Shown: one piece after another, positions 51,101 through 63,420 of the stretch
Layout of the letters: the number at the start of each line of letters is the position of its first letter
How positions within the stretch are numbered: the stretch's first letter is position 1
From: Tyto alba
Lineage: Eukaryota > Chordata > Aves > Strigiformes > Tytonidae
Direction: 5' to 3'
NCBI RefSeq assembly: GCF_018691265.1
Contig: NW_024881322.1
Coordinates: forward strand, 11,335,989 to 11,399,988
Length of the DNA: 64,000 nucleotides
Notes under the pieces: model-generated
The model's database searches: none
What the model saw: the letters and a program-made list of their open reading frames with translations, nothing else
What the model was told of the DNA's origin: nothing
Program-made: the position numbers and the translations under genes

Positions 51101-51477
51101 TCAAGCTGCAACTGAGCTGTAGTCAAATAAAGGTTAGTGTCTTTCTATTAGGAAGGAATACCAATACAGAAGTATGAAACTTCTATCACCACAAGTAGAC
51201 TGAGTAGACACTGTCAGAGCTCCTCTCCCAGCAGGATTTTGAATGAGGAATATGTAGTAAATAAAAAAGTCATATAGGAAGTTGCCATAATCTACTAAAT
51301 GGCTCTCACAATGTCAGCACACAAGCTAACTGACATGGAGCAAACCAAGCTATGCGTTTTTAGTGTCAGCTAAACTAGCAACTGCCCTGGATGTGCACCT
51401 TTACAATCCACACACTGTTACTTCAGTAAGTGGTGTTATCTACACTGTGGAGCCAAGTTTCTGGACAGATCACAGTT

Positions 51478-51852
51478 CTAGATGTCTGCCAGGGTCATGT
51501 CCAGACTCCCATCTAAGATGCGACCCTGTCCCTCTTCCATGCTTAGTTTCCGTGGGAGGAAGCTGGGCATATGGGTTGGTGCAAGTCCAGCATGATCCAG
51601 CTTGGCTCCTGAACTCTCTTGTTTCAGAAACCGGATCACTGTTTGATGTAGCCTGTAGAGCCAGGCTCTGATACCCTTATTCCTTCTCTGCTTATGTGCA
51701 CTGCATCCAGACTTCCCTCCCATGTACAAGTCTTTTACTTTATATAGTAAAACCCGTCTCAAGAGATTGTGGTAGTATCCCAGGTCCTGAGACAGCTGCA
51801 GCAGAGCTTTTTTGTACTGCATGATTTCATTAAAATTTCCAGGATCACAACA
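51478..51852 (-). CDS. Candidate coding exon, unidentified (helical-cytokine-like?)
   Basis: On the minus strand a good splice acceptor (TATTTTTGTTTCTAG, AG at 51854-51853) leads in phase 0 into an open frame of 124 codons ending at TAG (51480-51478). An in-frame TAG sits exactly at the acceptor, so the frame is open only from the splice site. Third positions favour C and G (runs of CTG, CAG, TAC, GAC, ATC), unlike the AT-rich surroundings. It begins CCDPGNFNE, then a leucine-rich amphipathic stretch ALLQLSQDLGYYHNLL. The spacing D-L-x2-Y-x3-L resembles the IL-6/G-CSF signature ending G-L-x2-[FY]-x3-L, and CDP recalls IL-23A. The second signature cysteine is missing. A later stretch, IRAWLYRLHQTVIRFLKQ, could be a last helix. 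An alternative donor, AAA|GTAAAAG at 51738, would cut the exon to 114 nt (51739-51852). No upstream exon is established. It could be a real exon, a pseudogene or chance. Confidence 0.3.
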   Translation of the reverse strand, partial: CCDPGNFNEIMQYKKALLQLSQDLGYYHNLLRRVLLYKVKDLYMGGKSGCSAHKQRRNKGIRAWLYRLHQTVIRFLKQESSGAKLDHAGLAPTHMPSFLPRKLSMEEGQGRILDGSLDMTLADI

Positions 51853-54800
51853 CTAGAAACAAAAATAGATGTAAATGGTCAAAGAGATTAACCTTTGGGT
51901 TTTTAACTGCTGCCTTTCATAGGAGGTTGGCTAGATCGTGTTTTCTTTACCAGATCTCCTAGGAGAAACCCAGCATGATCCAGAAGTAAGCAAGATGCTG
52001 CTGTTCAGCTGATTTGTATTGTCTTGTAGCAGCTAAGGCTGGGGATCCACAAATTCTCAATGGCCACCAAGTCTTCCCCCTCAAAAAAAGCCAATCAGTG
52101 TCACCTTTCACAGACATCTGTCTGCAGATTTTGTGGACTTAGTTCCCAGGACTTCAAAGGTGTTGCTGATTGCCATTAAAAATTTGTCTGCTTTCTGCTA
52201 CCTTTTGTGGAATGCTGACCCCACTGCTATGCATTTGTAGAGTGCTCCAACTAACTGTATTAGTAAACATTAACATTCTAGATTCCATCTGAAATTTTCT
52301 ATCCTTGCTGCCTTTGCAGTCATGGGATAGCACACACATTTACCAACGTAACCATGCAACAGGAGGTTGTTTAATAACACGTTCCCAAGGAGCCAGGAAC
52401 TACAAGGATGAAAATCATTGCAACCTGTGTCTGAACCAGCTGGACACCCTAGATTTGAGTCACACATAAAGTAGATACAAAACTTCTGGGACTACTTTTG
52501 CTCTCAATCTGTCATTCTTTTAAAATTATTATTTTTTTAAAACTGTTCAAGCGCAGAATACTCAGGGGAAGCTGAATTCTAATTCATTACCAAGGCATCT
52601 AGTGTTCAACTGACAGTGATGCAGGCATACCTAAATAAAGGAGATACTTGGAAGACATAAAAGGAAAAGACATTTTCCTTACTGCTTTTTTCACACTCCT
52701 CATGCAGACCTATTATGCTCAGTGGTACAGATAAAAGTAGAACAGTCACTGGTTAGGCTTGCTGCAGCAGAAAAACGTTGTGAGAAGTCTTTTGGGGTAG
52801 CCAGACACTGGAGTGGCCATTTCTAACTTGTTATTGATGATCACAGTGGCTATCCAAAGACCACTACAGGCAATTGAAAGATTCTGACTGACTAATGGGA
52901 TTTGGAACAGCCCTGAATGCACTCATCCCCACAAAGAATTTTGTTGGGAAATCAGGGTGGGTGTAAATGGGAGTACACAGACAGCTCAGAGCCACTGTGA
53001 TGAGCAAAGTCCTGCAGCTAAGGAGTTATTTTCACTTTTACTGAAGGACAAATCTTGAGGTAAAGATAAACTGTTAGGTTCTTTTCATTCATCTTCTGGA
53101 TGCGGAATGTTTCTCATCATGTTTTTAGGCTTTTTTCCCCCACTGTCTTCTTTCTTTCATGTGCAATCTGAGATTCTTCTAGCATAGCACCAAGGATTAG
53201 TGGAAAATAGCACATATCATAAGATTTCTGATGCAGTCATCACTGAGGAATCCTGGTGGACATCCTTCACCTACTCCATTTGCATGCAGCAATTACCAAT
53301 GTCATCATATTCTTAACATATAAGACTTTCCTGTGTGTGATTCCTCTTGAATAGCTAACATTTGTCTCTTTCAGGCAGCTGGTATAACATAAATCTATGG
53401 AGTTCAAGATACTGCTCATTTAGATTTCCTTATTTAGCAGCTGAGCCTCACGCCTCTGCCATTTCTCCTGGCACATCTTATTTTTTGAAAAGAGTCCTAA
53501 TGACTCTCAGTGGCTTAGTTTAACAGAGAATAGAGTAGACATCAAAGGTCTGTACCTGAGTTACTTCTAGCCCCTATCTCTGTAATTCCCTGGTCAAGCT
53601 TCTAATCTGAATTATGTAAATGCTTTCTAGAGCCCCAATTCTGCTGGGATTTTTTGGCAGAACAAAGAAGTCACTAAACAAGTGAATATTATATTTCAGT
53701 ATCATACTCGGTGCATGGTTATAAGCATAGCTCCTTTAAAATCACTGGCAGTTGCAAATCTTCTGTCACACTTCATAACATTATTTCTCCCCAAATTACT
53801 TTAATTCTGAATTTACAGCTGCAGGCACAAGATGGGAATGTTTTGTGATGATTTCTTCTGTCCTCAGTTAATTAGCATGTGGAAAGACTGTCATCCCTGG
53901 AGCATAGATGGCTGGTGTCTGGAAGGCAATCAGATTTTCTAAACAAGTCCAGCTGCAGATGAGCCAGATTAATTTTTCTTGAAAAAAAAATACATGAGTC
54001 ATGGAGCTGCTCTATTTACAGATGGTCCAAATGTGAAAGTCCAGAGTGCTCCCAATAAAGTTACGATAGAACATACAGCTCATTCAGGGGTGACAGTGTC
54101 TTAATGCCTTTGAACCGTGTTAATATCTACCAGCAGTATTATTGACAGGCATTCGTCCATTAATTCTGTGAAAATATTACCAGACAAGAGCAGAGTGCAA
54201 GTGTTACAGAACCACTTTTCTAGACAGAGGCAAGAAATAACAATAGTGGTCAAGGAAGGTGCCTAATGCTACCCCTGCCCTGAGATTAGAAATTCTTATA
54301 CTACAGCACAAAACAGAAGAAAAGATATAAGATGGCAAATCTTTCTCCCCATTAATATAAATATCTGAAAGGGAAGGAAAGTTTCCCTGGAGCAGGGTTA
54401 TCTCATAAAGGACTTTTTGCTGGAAAACTGCGTCTGTAGACCCAAGCTTTTGTAGGCTATGGAGATAGACTTCAACTTGTCCATAAGCCATTTAAGGTTC
54501 CTGTAGCTGTCATTTGTATCCTTACTATTGCCATCCCATCAGCCTTAGCACTTGAGAGCTTGATCAGCTTACAGATGGGAAACTAATGCTGCTCAGAGAA
54601 GCAACTTACTTCTTGCTGTGTGTCATGTGCATTGTCGCCCTCTGAGGTGAACATTTCCAATGCACAATCAACACTGTGTCCTAGGGACTATCACGCACTC
54701 CACACTCCCCACGTTGGAGGCCAGGAATGAGCCTGGATGAACATATTTGAAACCATGTGGGCATAATTGCTTGTACAAACAGCAAGGCCAGCCTTGGAAT

Positions 54801-57038
54801 TTGCAGATCCCCAACACAGCTGTTCTCAGGCACTGTGATATATACAATGGAATGAGCTTTTCCAGGCAAGGGTGAAGCTGCAGGACCCTGGCAGATACGC
54901 GATGTTGATGGTGCAATTGTCCAAGCCTGAACTGGAAACTCTGTACACCACCAGGTCACACTCTTGCTGTGCCAGGGTTGTGTCCAAGCCAACTCAACCT
55001 CCGGATAGTAGGGCTGGACCTAAAGGGAGTCTCAGGTCCTGAACATCTCCAACAGGACATCTCCCTCTCAGCTTCCCACTGAGTTCACCTCCTGGGCAAG
55101 CACTGGAAGTGGTTTGTTGTAGGAGGTGGGCAGAGACTTGCAGATTTGCAGGTGCCCTGAGCAAGGGTCAAATGCCCTGTTACAAATACACATGCCTGGC
55201 ATAAAAGAAGCTCAGTCTCATTGGTATCCACGCCCTCAGCTTTCCCTTCCCACAAAGAGCACAGAGAGCCAAACTCTTGATTAGCTCAACACAAGAGCAA
55301 CAGACCACAGCTGGATGTCATAGTCACATCCCATTTATTGGCATGCCCAGTTGGATCTTAGCCTACAAACTAGATCTGACAAATGCATATTGGTATAAGC
55401 AAACAGGCTAATGGTGTGTTGCCTTCTTGTTACCTGCTGCACAGCCCTTATACTCACAGGCATGGTCTGGTAAGATGGGAGCAGGAGAGACAGGAGATCT
55501 GCTCCTACCCTGCCTTTGATCAGCCTGTGACCCCTGACAAGCTGCTTTGCTCAAATGCTTTTAGTTTCTCCTTTTACTTTTTTTTTTTTTCCCACATCCC
55601 GATATAAATCCTGCTGTGAAGGACATATCCGTACTCTGAATTTGAGCAGTAGTCAAGACCTGCAGCAAAGACTTTAGCAGCAATTAACAAAAATCCTAAA
55701 AAAATGTAACAGTCCATCCAGGATTTTGAACTTGACCACAAGAGACGTGCTGTAGATTATGTGCAAAATTCAATCACTCCTTTCGCTTAGTGAAAAAACG
55801 ACAAAAAAAGGAAAGAATTGCTAACATTATAGCACTGACTCTCCTCTCATTTACATCAGTTCAACAGTTCCTTGAGTTCAGTAGAGCTGTTTCTGATTTA
55901 CATCTTTTAAGTGTAAAAGAATCAAACCCTGTGTTTCTAGAAGCAATCCAGCCACCATACTGGATAATTGCCTGGAATTTCTATGGCAACAAGAAGGAAA
56001 TTGTTCGTCCTAGTGTCTGGGTATTTTCACTCTGTGTGTATGAGACAGTGTTATGTCAGAGACAGGGAGAGGGAGAATATTTAACACATAATCAATTAAA
56101 TTTCACCTTTGATACAGTCAGTTATTTAGAAACATTATCTTGGCATCAGTGAATGATTTTTCTCATGGGCTGACAAGGTGTCTGTTTATCTTCTATAAGG
56201 AATGATTAAGTTAGACATCCCTTTCTTCCTGTGCATGAATGATGAAAAATGGATTCAGTATTGATTGGTCCATTTAGTAATGCTTCAGGATCTCTGTGCC
56301 TCTGCTCTTCACAAAACCTTAGCCCTGGAGAGCATCATCCTCATGCCTGACCTAACAAAATCTTTCTGTCAGGCACACCACATTTTGCCTGGCCTCCATG
56401 TAAGTGCTTAAGGAAGGAGCAGTAGGAAGGGGCATAGACGCTTTCACAACCTTTAACAGCCCAAATGTGGGAAGAAATGCACTCTCCACTCTCCCTACTG
56501 CAGGGGTGCCAGTACTGTCTCATCTTGTCTCCCCTTAGCATCTCAGCAGAGTCAGCAAATGGCTACAGTTATGCAGCAGATAAACTATTAACCCAGGTGC
56601 CACTTCTTGTCATACACTGAGGGAGCAGCAAGCGAATTCCTCAAAGTGCAGTGTTAGCGATTGCCCCTTCGAAGATGATACAGGCCTAAGGCATGGTCAG
56701 ACCTATGCCTTAGCTGGAAAGCTCAGTTAAGCAGAGTGGATTCTTACCAAGACCAGTGGTGTGGGTCAAAAAGCTCCCGACGAATTCTGTGGGGTTTGCA
56801 TCAGACTCACAATATTGATTACAGCTCTAACATAGCATTAAGGGTTGACTGACACCAACTTGGGCTGCTGCGTGGCTCAAGGTCCAATTTACACCTAAGT
56901 GTATGCTGAATTTACATATATCTTGCAGAACTACATCCTCCAGCTGGACAAACAGCACGTTTCACAGCATATAGAACTGAAATTAAATCTTGTCTGTGTG
57001 GACAGAAAGAAGATTTGGTAATATCCAGATCTTTTAAT

Positions 57039-57088
57039 AGTTCACAAAATGGAACAATTCCCAAATTCCCACAGTTCACAAAATGGAA
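57039..57088. repeat. 16-bp direct repeat, 34-base period
   Basis: AGTTCACAAAATGGAA occurs exactly at 57039-57054 and again at 57073-57088. The 18 bases between also contain two CCCAAATTCCC-type halves. A small local duplication. Confidence 0.9.
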
Positions 57089-57172
57089 AAAGCTCAGAAT
57101 CTTGATGGCATGAATGCGTATTATTCCCTTACAGTAAAGGGAAAAGATTGCCTTGTGATAAGGTGCAATCAG

Positions 57173-57190
57173 TAAATATGGCTAAATATG
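57173..57190. repeat. Tandem TAAATATGGC
   Basis: TAAATATGGC occurs twice in succession, overlapping slightly, with a third, imperfect copy (TGCATTTGGC) following. Confidence 0.7.
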
Positions 57191-60100
57191 GCTGCATTTG
57201 GCAACATTGTCTTTCAAAACTGCATACTGGTAAAGGCAAAGTCAATAGTTTACACATAGGTGCTTTACAAAACCATTTGTATGTGCAAACAGCATGGTTT
57301 ATGCAAAACATGAGATTCAGCATTTTGTGGCATGTCACACCTTATTTTGCTGGATAGTATCACCTAGATAGTACAGGATCAGACTTATTTGAAGGCTCAG
57401 TCTAGAATTCATAACCAGTCAGACTCACAAACGTCTGAGAAAAACTTCTCACTTTGTTGCTATGCAATCAACAGTGACAGAAAATGCTCTAATCCCCCTA
57501 GAACAGCATTGTAATGTAATACAATCAAGTACTTAGCAGTACGAGCATCTATCCTTCCGTATATGGTTTTAGGCATCCTAATTATCTGATGTAAATTACC
57601 TCTGTGTAAACTTGCAGTGCTTTACAAAAGATTTTCAATAAATACTAATAATGCTGCTGAAAATATTGATGGCCTGCTGTTGAGATAGAGGAAGCGTCTC
57701 CTAGCCCTAGTTTTTATCCTAGTAACGATGAAGCAACATATAGTTTCCCAATTATATACTACTGCCTGCTAAACGAGCTCTGTTTCTGTTAGCCCAGAAT
57801 GTCCACTGGTCTAAATCAGAGGATCTACTGCTATGAAATGACCCCTCACAAGAGCTGTAGCAATTCACCCATTTCCAGGCTCAGGATTTCTCCGAATTAT
57901 AGATCTTCCGTCCACCAGCAATGCCCTGGAGTGAAAAGAGCTGTGAAATTATTAAAGTGAATAAATAAAGTGAACAAGCCAACATCTATTTCACTCTAAA
58001 TAATAATCAGGCAGCAGCATCTGACAAACTGAGCTGAATATGTGCCTGGGAGTCAGAAATTCCCATGGTTTAAGTGCAGTCTCCTTGGACAGTTTCCTTT
58101 ACCTCTCTTTGCCTTGCTTTTCAGTTCTTCATTTTTATGGACTGACCCTAGTTAGGTCTTTTTTTGTAAATTATTTTGAAGGTATAACAACGATTCAACA
58201 CAGTGCCATTACTCTTCTGGAAGTTCTGTAAAGTATTGCCACATATCTACATTTTTGCTGCTGGTGTAGCTTCCTTCATCTGTATCTTTCCTCAACATAC
58301 ACCTACGCTGTAGTAAAATCTACTTACACTGACAGAGTGCTCTGCTTCATGGTGTTACAGGTAGCACCTGGACTCTGCTGGCGCAGTCACTGCCAAGGAT
58401 CAGGATTTCAGCATGTTGGGCCCCGTGTGGTTATACAGCCACAGGCAGTCCCTCGCTGAGGTCATGTGGTGGGGAAAGAGAAGTAGGCTATGGGGCAGGA
58501 AGGAGAGATCCTGGGTTACAAGTTGCTCAACCATCACCACTTGCTGGAATTGGTAAGCACTGGTGGGAACGCAATTGTTTTATGAGAAAGCAGTAACTAT
58601 GCCAAGTGTCAGCACCCATGCAAGCCTTGAAGCTGGTGCTGGCTGGTGAGGGAGGAGGCAGCTTGATGGTACCAGGATTTTTCCTAGCTCATACAGTGTA
58701 AAACAGAGAAAGAAGACTTCTGCTCTAAAATTCACAAATATCCTTCTTGGAGAGTCCCTGAACAATACTAGCCAGGAATGCTGAGGAAAAGGAGGCTGCT
58801 TACTGATTGCTGCTCTTTTCCATACCTACTGTACAGAAATGATTAGATCTAAACAGACTCAGATTGCAGGCTCTAATTCAGACACTTGGTTGACAGCCTT
58901 CCTGAAGAGAACTCGCTGACTGTGAAGCTGTAACAAACACAAAATTTGGACAAGTCGAAATCTGGTGCTGAATGGGTAGGATACACAAAAGTGTTACATA
59001 CAGTAACTACATTTTCTTGATTCATTCCAAGATAGATCTCAGGTCAAGATTTTCAAAATCACCCCCTGAAACAGAGTTCCCTTGGCCATGCTTCAGCATC
59101 TATTTCAGCAATTTCATTTTGAAAATTATCAAGTATTTAGTACCTCTGACTGATCCTAAGAAATATGAAAGAAATGTGAATGCCCAATAGCTCTGAAACA
59201 ATCCTAATAGTTACTATGGATTAGACAAATGTGGGTTTAGATAACCAATTTGCAAATATTAAACTTAGTTTTGCAATGTCACAAAAGCGAGCATGTTTAA
59301 GGCGCTTCTATCTCAGCTGATTATTGTTACTCCATGGGAAACCCAACAGCATGATCTCTAAATGCAAAGTAATATACATTTCCTCATCCATAAGACAAGA
59401 GAAAGATCTTTGAAGAACATTATTACTGTGCTGCACCTTCAATGCCTTTCTGACCACCTGAGCATAATAGGAGCTCATATCTAAAGGGGTAATAATAGGT
59501 AAACTTTGTCAGGCCTTGAAAAGCCTTCTCCCTTTATTTTAGTTAGCACAAGAAATGTACAGATTTAGTAAAATAAATGAAAGAGTGAGAAAGAACTCAT
59601 CCTGTCACTTTTTTGTTGTTTAGCAGCTGAACAAATCCCATGCAAGTATGTTTAGCATAGTTCGCATTGCTTGCACACGTCTGTCTCTCTGCTGACAATA
59701 CTCCAACTGTTTCACTCATGTGGTTACGTGGAATTTACTTGTATTTCAGATTGCTTTTGGACAAATAAGACCCTGGAGCAAGAAGAGATTCTTTGGTGTA
59801 TGGCTCCTCACTGACAGTTTGATACAACAAAAGACTGAGCATGCTGAGGCTGAGCCTGCACAGCACTTGACATAAAAAATGTGTTTTACTTAGCACGTCA
59901 CAGGAGCAAGTCCCATTCACAGTCACCTTCTAGTAGCAGTGGTGAGCACTAGCTCTTACCTAGTCTGCAAGAGAGCATTTTCCACTGAAACCAATGCTAG
60001 TTCCCCTTCCTCCACAGATACCAGAACTGGGAGGACAGGATCTATGAATAGCACAGACAGCAACATCCCCCTGAGGGCTGAGAATTTCAAATCAGTGGTA

Positions 60101-62299
60101 GCCTTAATATTTCCCTCTCAGTCTACAAGCAAAGAACCTGACCCCAGAAGCATGATCACACAAGCAGTCCTATTCACTGTAAATTAACTTCTCTATAATT
60201 CATTACCACCAAGCCAGCCCTAAACTGCCAGCACAAACGCAAAGCAGACATATACATTTTCTTTCCCATTTGCAGGAAAGTTTATTATAGCACCTAGTAC
60301 ACACATGAAGGAAAGATTATCCTCTACAGCACAGTCCAGATTTTAATAAGTGCTGTGACTAATTTTTTATTATTTGCTTTTTAAATATAGTCATCATCTG
60401 ACAAGCCTTGCTTTCTTTGTATTTGGATATATTTGCCTTTGGTTGGTAGCATCTTGTGGCCCTATACTGAGGGCCAGAACATGGAGTAACTCCTCTTAAA
60501 AAGAAAGGAGCAAACAACCTGCATTTTTAACAAAACCAGTGCATTGATTCACCACGTGCCATGTGCATACTGGTTTTCTAGAGTAATTTCTCGATTCTGC
60601 TGTCATAAGAACACCTCCAAAAGCTTTGATCCAGCTGCCAGAAATGAAACCGAAATGACTTTCAGTCCTGTTTTTTTCATCTGTGTAAAGCAATATTCTT
60701 ATGAACCAATACTAATATGCATTCATGCATCTGCATGGGTCAAAATTGCACCATCAGTATTGCTATACTTCTTCACATCACAAAAAATGCTGACTATCTA
60801 AATTATAAAACATTCATTTATGTCCCATCCTTAATTTGCCAATGTTACTGAGCAATGTAATTATCCAACATCAAAAACCGGTTTGCTTTCTTTGAAAACT
60901 GAGTGGGGTGAGAAGTCATTGAAAAAAAAAATCAGTAATTTAAGGCACACAATACAGGCAAAACAAGACCATCTACTTGCAGCATAAACAACTTTTTCAT
61001 AGTTCTGTTAGTATACTTGGAAAGAATAAAATATCGCTGACCTGGCTTTTGCCTCTCACTGGTACAGCAGGTTATTGAAACATTAGATGTCTTGACAGCT
61101 CCCTGTAAAGTGAAGCCTTTAACCTTTAAAGTATTCTTCCTTATGTCCATTCTTGACCTCACACAGTAAGCCAGAATTAAGTCAATCTCTGTTCCTTCCA
61201 AAAACATTTCATAGAATTAAATGTATAGATCTCTTATTATCCATTCACCTCGAGAAACAATAATTCCTCAGGCAGTTATTTATTTGTAGCTTTTGTAATG
61301 TTTTAACAGAGCATGACTGCAAAAGCCACAAATGGGAGCAAACTTACCTGAGTAATAGATGAGATACAAGAATGGTAGTGATGCTCCTTCGCTCATTCAA
61401 AACAAAAAAGACATGAAGAATTGAAATATGCATATAAGCTGTTTGAGTGTTGTTCAAACACTACAACTTCTTCATTTCTCCACATTGTCTTAAAAATGGA
61501 AGGTATACAATGTTCATTTTGGTCTGTATTGCTTATCTGAAACTATAACTGTAGAAATTAAATGTCACTCCCAGAAGCTGTAAAAGGTGGGAAAAGACCA
61601 GATAGATTCAAAATACAAAACAATAAAGTTAGCTGAATTTCTCAAAATTCTGGCTTTTGTTTAAGAAAAAAAAAAGCCCAAAACTTCCTAAAAATTTGAT
61701 TGCTTTTTTTTTCTTTTTTTTCCAATCATCTTATTTTAATTACTTGTTGCCTGTTACAGTTGCTCAAAGGTTTTCAACCTCTGGGTGAAGAAAAAAAGAT
61801 CAACATTTAAAAGAAATACATTGTTTTCCTTCTTGTACAAACTGTTTTGCTCCTTTTTTCTGTACCATTTAGTTAAATTATCGTGACCTCATGTTCAAGA
61901 CAGGGTGGAAAATGGTATCTCCCTAGTGAGCCAAACTGAATGACCACCTGAAACGTAATTTCACCACAAGTCGTGGATTTTGATACAGCTGCTGCTAACC
62001 GATGCTCTGGCACCTGGTACCGATACCATGGTCATGGACACTGCTGCTGCGAGTCCATGATGCTGAGCCACTCCTCAAAAATGTGCCTTTCCCTAAAACC
62101 CACTCTGTAACTCAGTCACTCTCCTTTGGCTGGTTCATCACCCAGACTCCTCGCAGGGGTTTGAAACCCAGTGCAGCCATCCACAGCTGGGCCCACCTGC
62201 CTGAAGCAATCAGACAAAAATCAGGGGAAAACCAGAGCAAGGTTGAAGGAGACAAGGCCCTTGTGGGGAGCAGGAGGGGCAGCCCCACGGGCCAACTTT

Positions 62300-63420
62300 T
62301 TGTTTGATTTTCATTAGTGCTTCATTTGCTGATCATATTTGCAGAGAAAAGGCACTCTGAATTCACAGGCGCCAGGCTCGGTCTTTTGAGATGCACCCGT
62401 TGGGCCCACTAAGAGAAACTTGGAGGATGAAATAGTTCAGGGAAAATTGTTGTGTCTTCTCAGGGAAAGGGAAGAGGGATACTTTGAAAACCAGAACTGC
62501 TTTTATAATTAATTTAGGAGATTTTCTCCCCTTCGCCTTCCTCTTCTCCCCAACAGTAGTTAGTTACTATTTTCACCACCTCCTAATTACTTAGTACTGG
62601 TTTGTGGGAGGATTCTGCTTCACACGGCATCCCACACAGGTTGTCATTTTGTCAAGAATTCCTTCATTAACAAGCTGTCAATACCCTGCCAACAGCCACC
62701 ATTTGGTTTGTTAAGGGAATGGGGGCTCTGGAGTGAAGAGTTGGCTCTGTACCCTTTCCTTTTTTTTAAAAAGAAATAAATAAATAAGGCAAGAGGCAGA
62801 TGTCTGCCAGTCTGTTCCTTTGTGACACATTGCAGCCTATTCCTTTTTTTTCATCTTTTTTTTTTTTTTTTTTTTTATCTCCTTGCTGAAAGAGCAAGGC
62901 GGAAGAGGAGGGAGAGGAAAATCATACAGACTGCGTAGGTTGTAGCCCAGGTTACTCTCCCTACCACACTGATCCCTCGTGAAGCCAGGTTGCCTGAGCA
63001 CTCTTTGCCCTGCGCTACCTCCCAGCCCCACATGCCCTCCGACGTGGCTCAGCTTTAGCGTGGCAGTAAGGGAAAGCTCTAAAGCAACACAGGCACAGTT
63101 TTGCCTGCAACCTTTAAAACAATCATCTTAATGAAACAGGAAGAGAGCTTGCTCGTCACATAGGTGCTTCCAGAGGAGTTTGTCCTTTCCTGCTAATTAA
63201 CTGGATTAACAGAGATGCTGACAGGCTTTGCCAGGTCCTCCTATCACTCCTCTATTGAGATGCTGTTGATTAAGATCGGCTTTGTGCATCTCCCCTCCTG
63301 AAAGCCATACCATATTTGCACAGTCATCTTTTTTTTTTCTCCTGTTAGTTCCCAAGATCAAATCCCAGCTTGATTTCACTGATTAGTTTTTGATTGCACT
63401 GTGCCTACTAGGTAGGGGTT
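62300..63420. other. Moderate-GC block with homeodomain-type cores
   Basis: This part is less AT-rich and less repetitive than its surroundings. It has several TAATTA-type cores (CTAATTAACTGGATTAA near 63193-63209, TAATTAATTT near 62505, CTAATTAC near 62583). Such clustering is seen in developmental enhancers, but also by chance in AT-rich DNA. I see no exon here, and conservation cannot be judged from one sequence. Confidence 0.2.
62843..62876. repeat. Interrupted poly(T)
   Basis: T8, CATC, then about 22 T residues. A simple repeat, probably length-polymorphic. Confidence 0.9.

Larger units (their letters stand above)
45961..51477. other. Unique AT-rich sequence, no gene seen
   Basis: ORFs are at most 100 codons, without motifs. 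It includes a T run at 46094-46106 and an inverted CTAGTATTA/TAATACTAG pair at 48068-48123. If the 51478-51852 segment is a terminal exon, its 3' UTR would lie here. I see no AATAAA on the minus strand within about 400 bases downstream of that stop. Confidence 0.45.
51853..62299. other. Unique AT-rich sequence, no gene established
   Basis: Ten kilobases without a recognisable transposon or gene. ORFs up to 120 codons (55790-56152, plus) have no domain. A possible upstream exon for the candidate gene at 51.8 kb is discussed among the findings but not called. Small features are a direct repeat at 57039-57088 and a tandem TAAATATGGC at 57173-57190. Confidence 0.45.

Noticed and set aside
54204..54491. 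95-codon minus-strand ORF with QVEVYLHSLQK, considered as an upstream cytokine exon
   Set aside because: No convincing acceptor and donor pair in the right phase, and the similarity to IL-6 (EVYLEYLQ) is too short.
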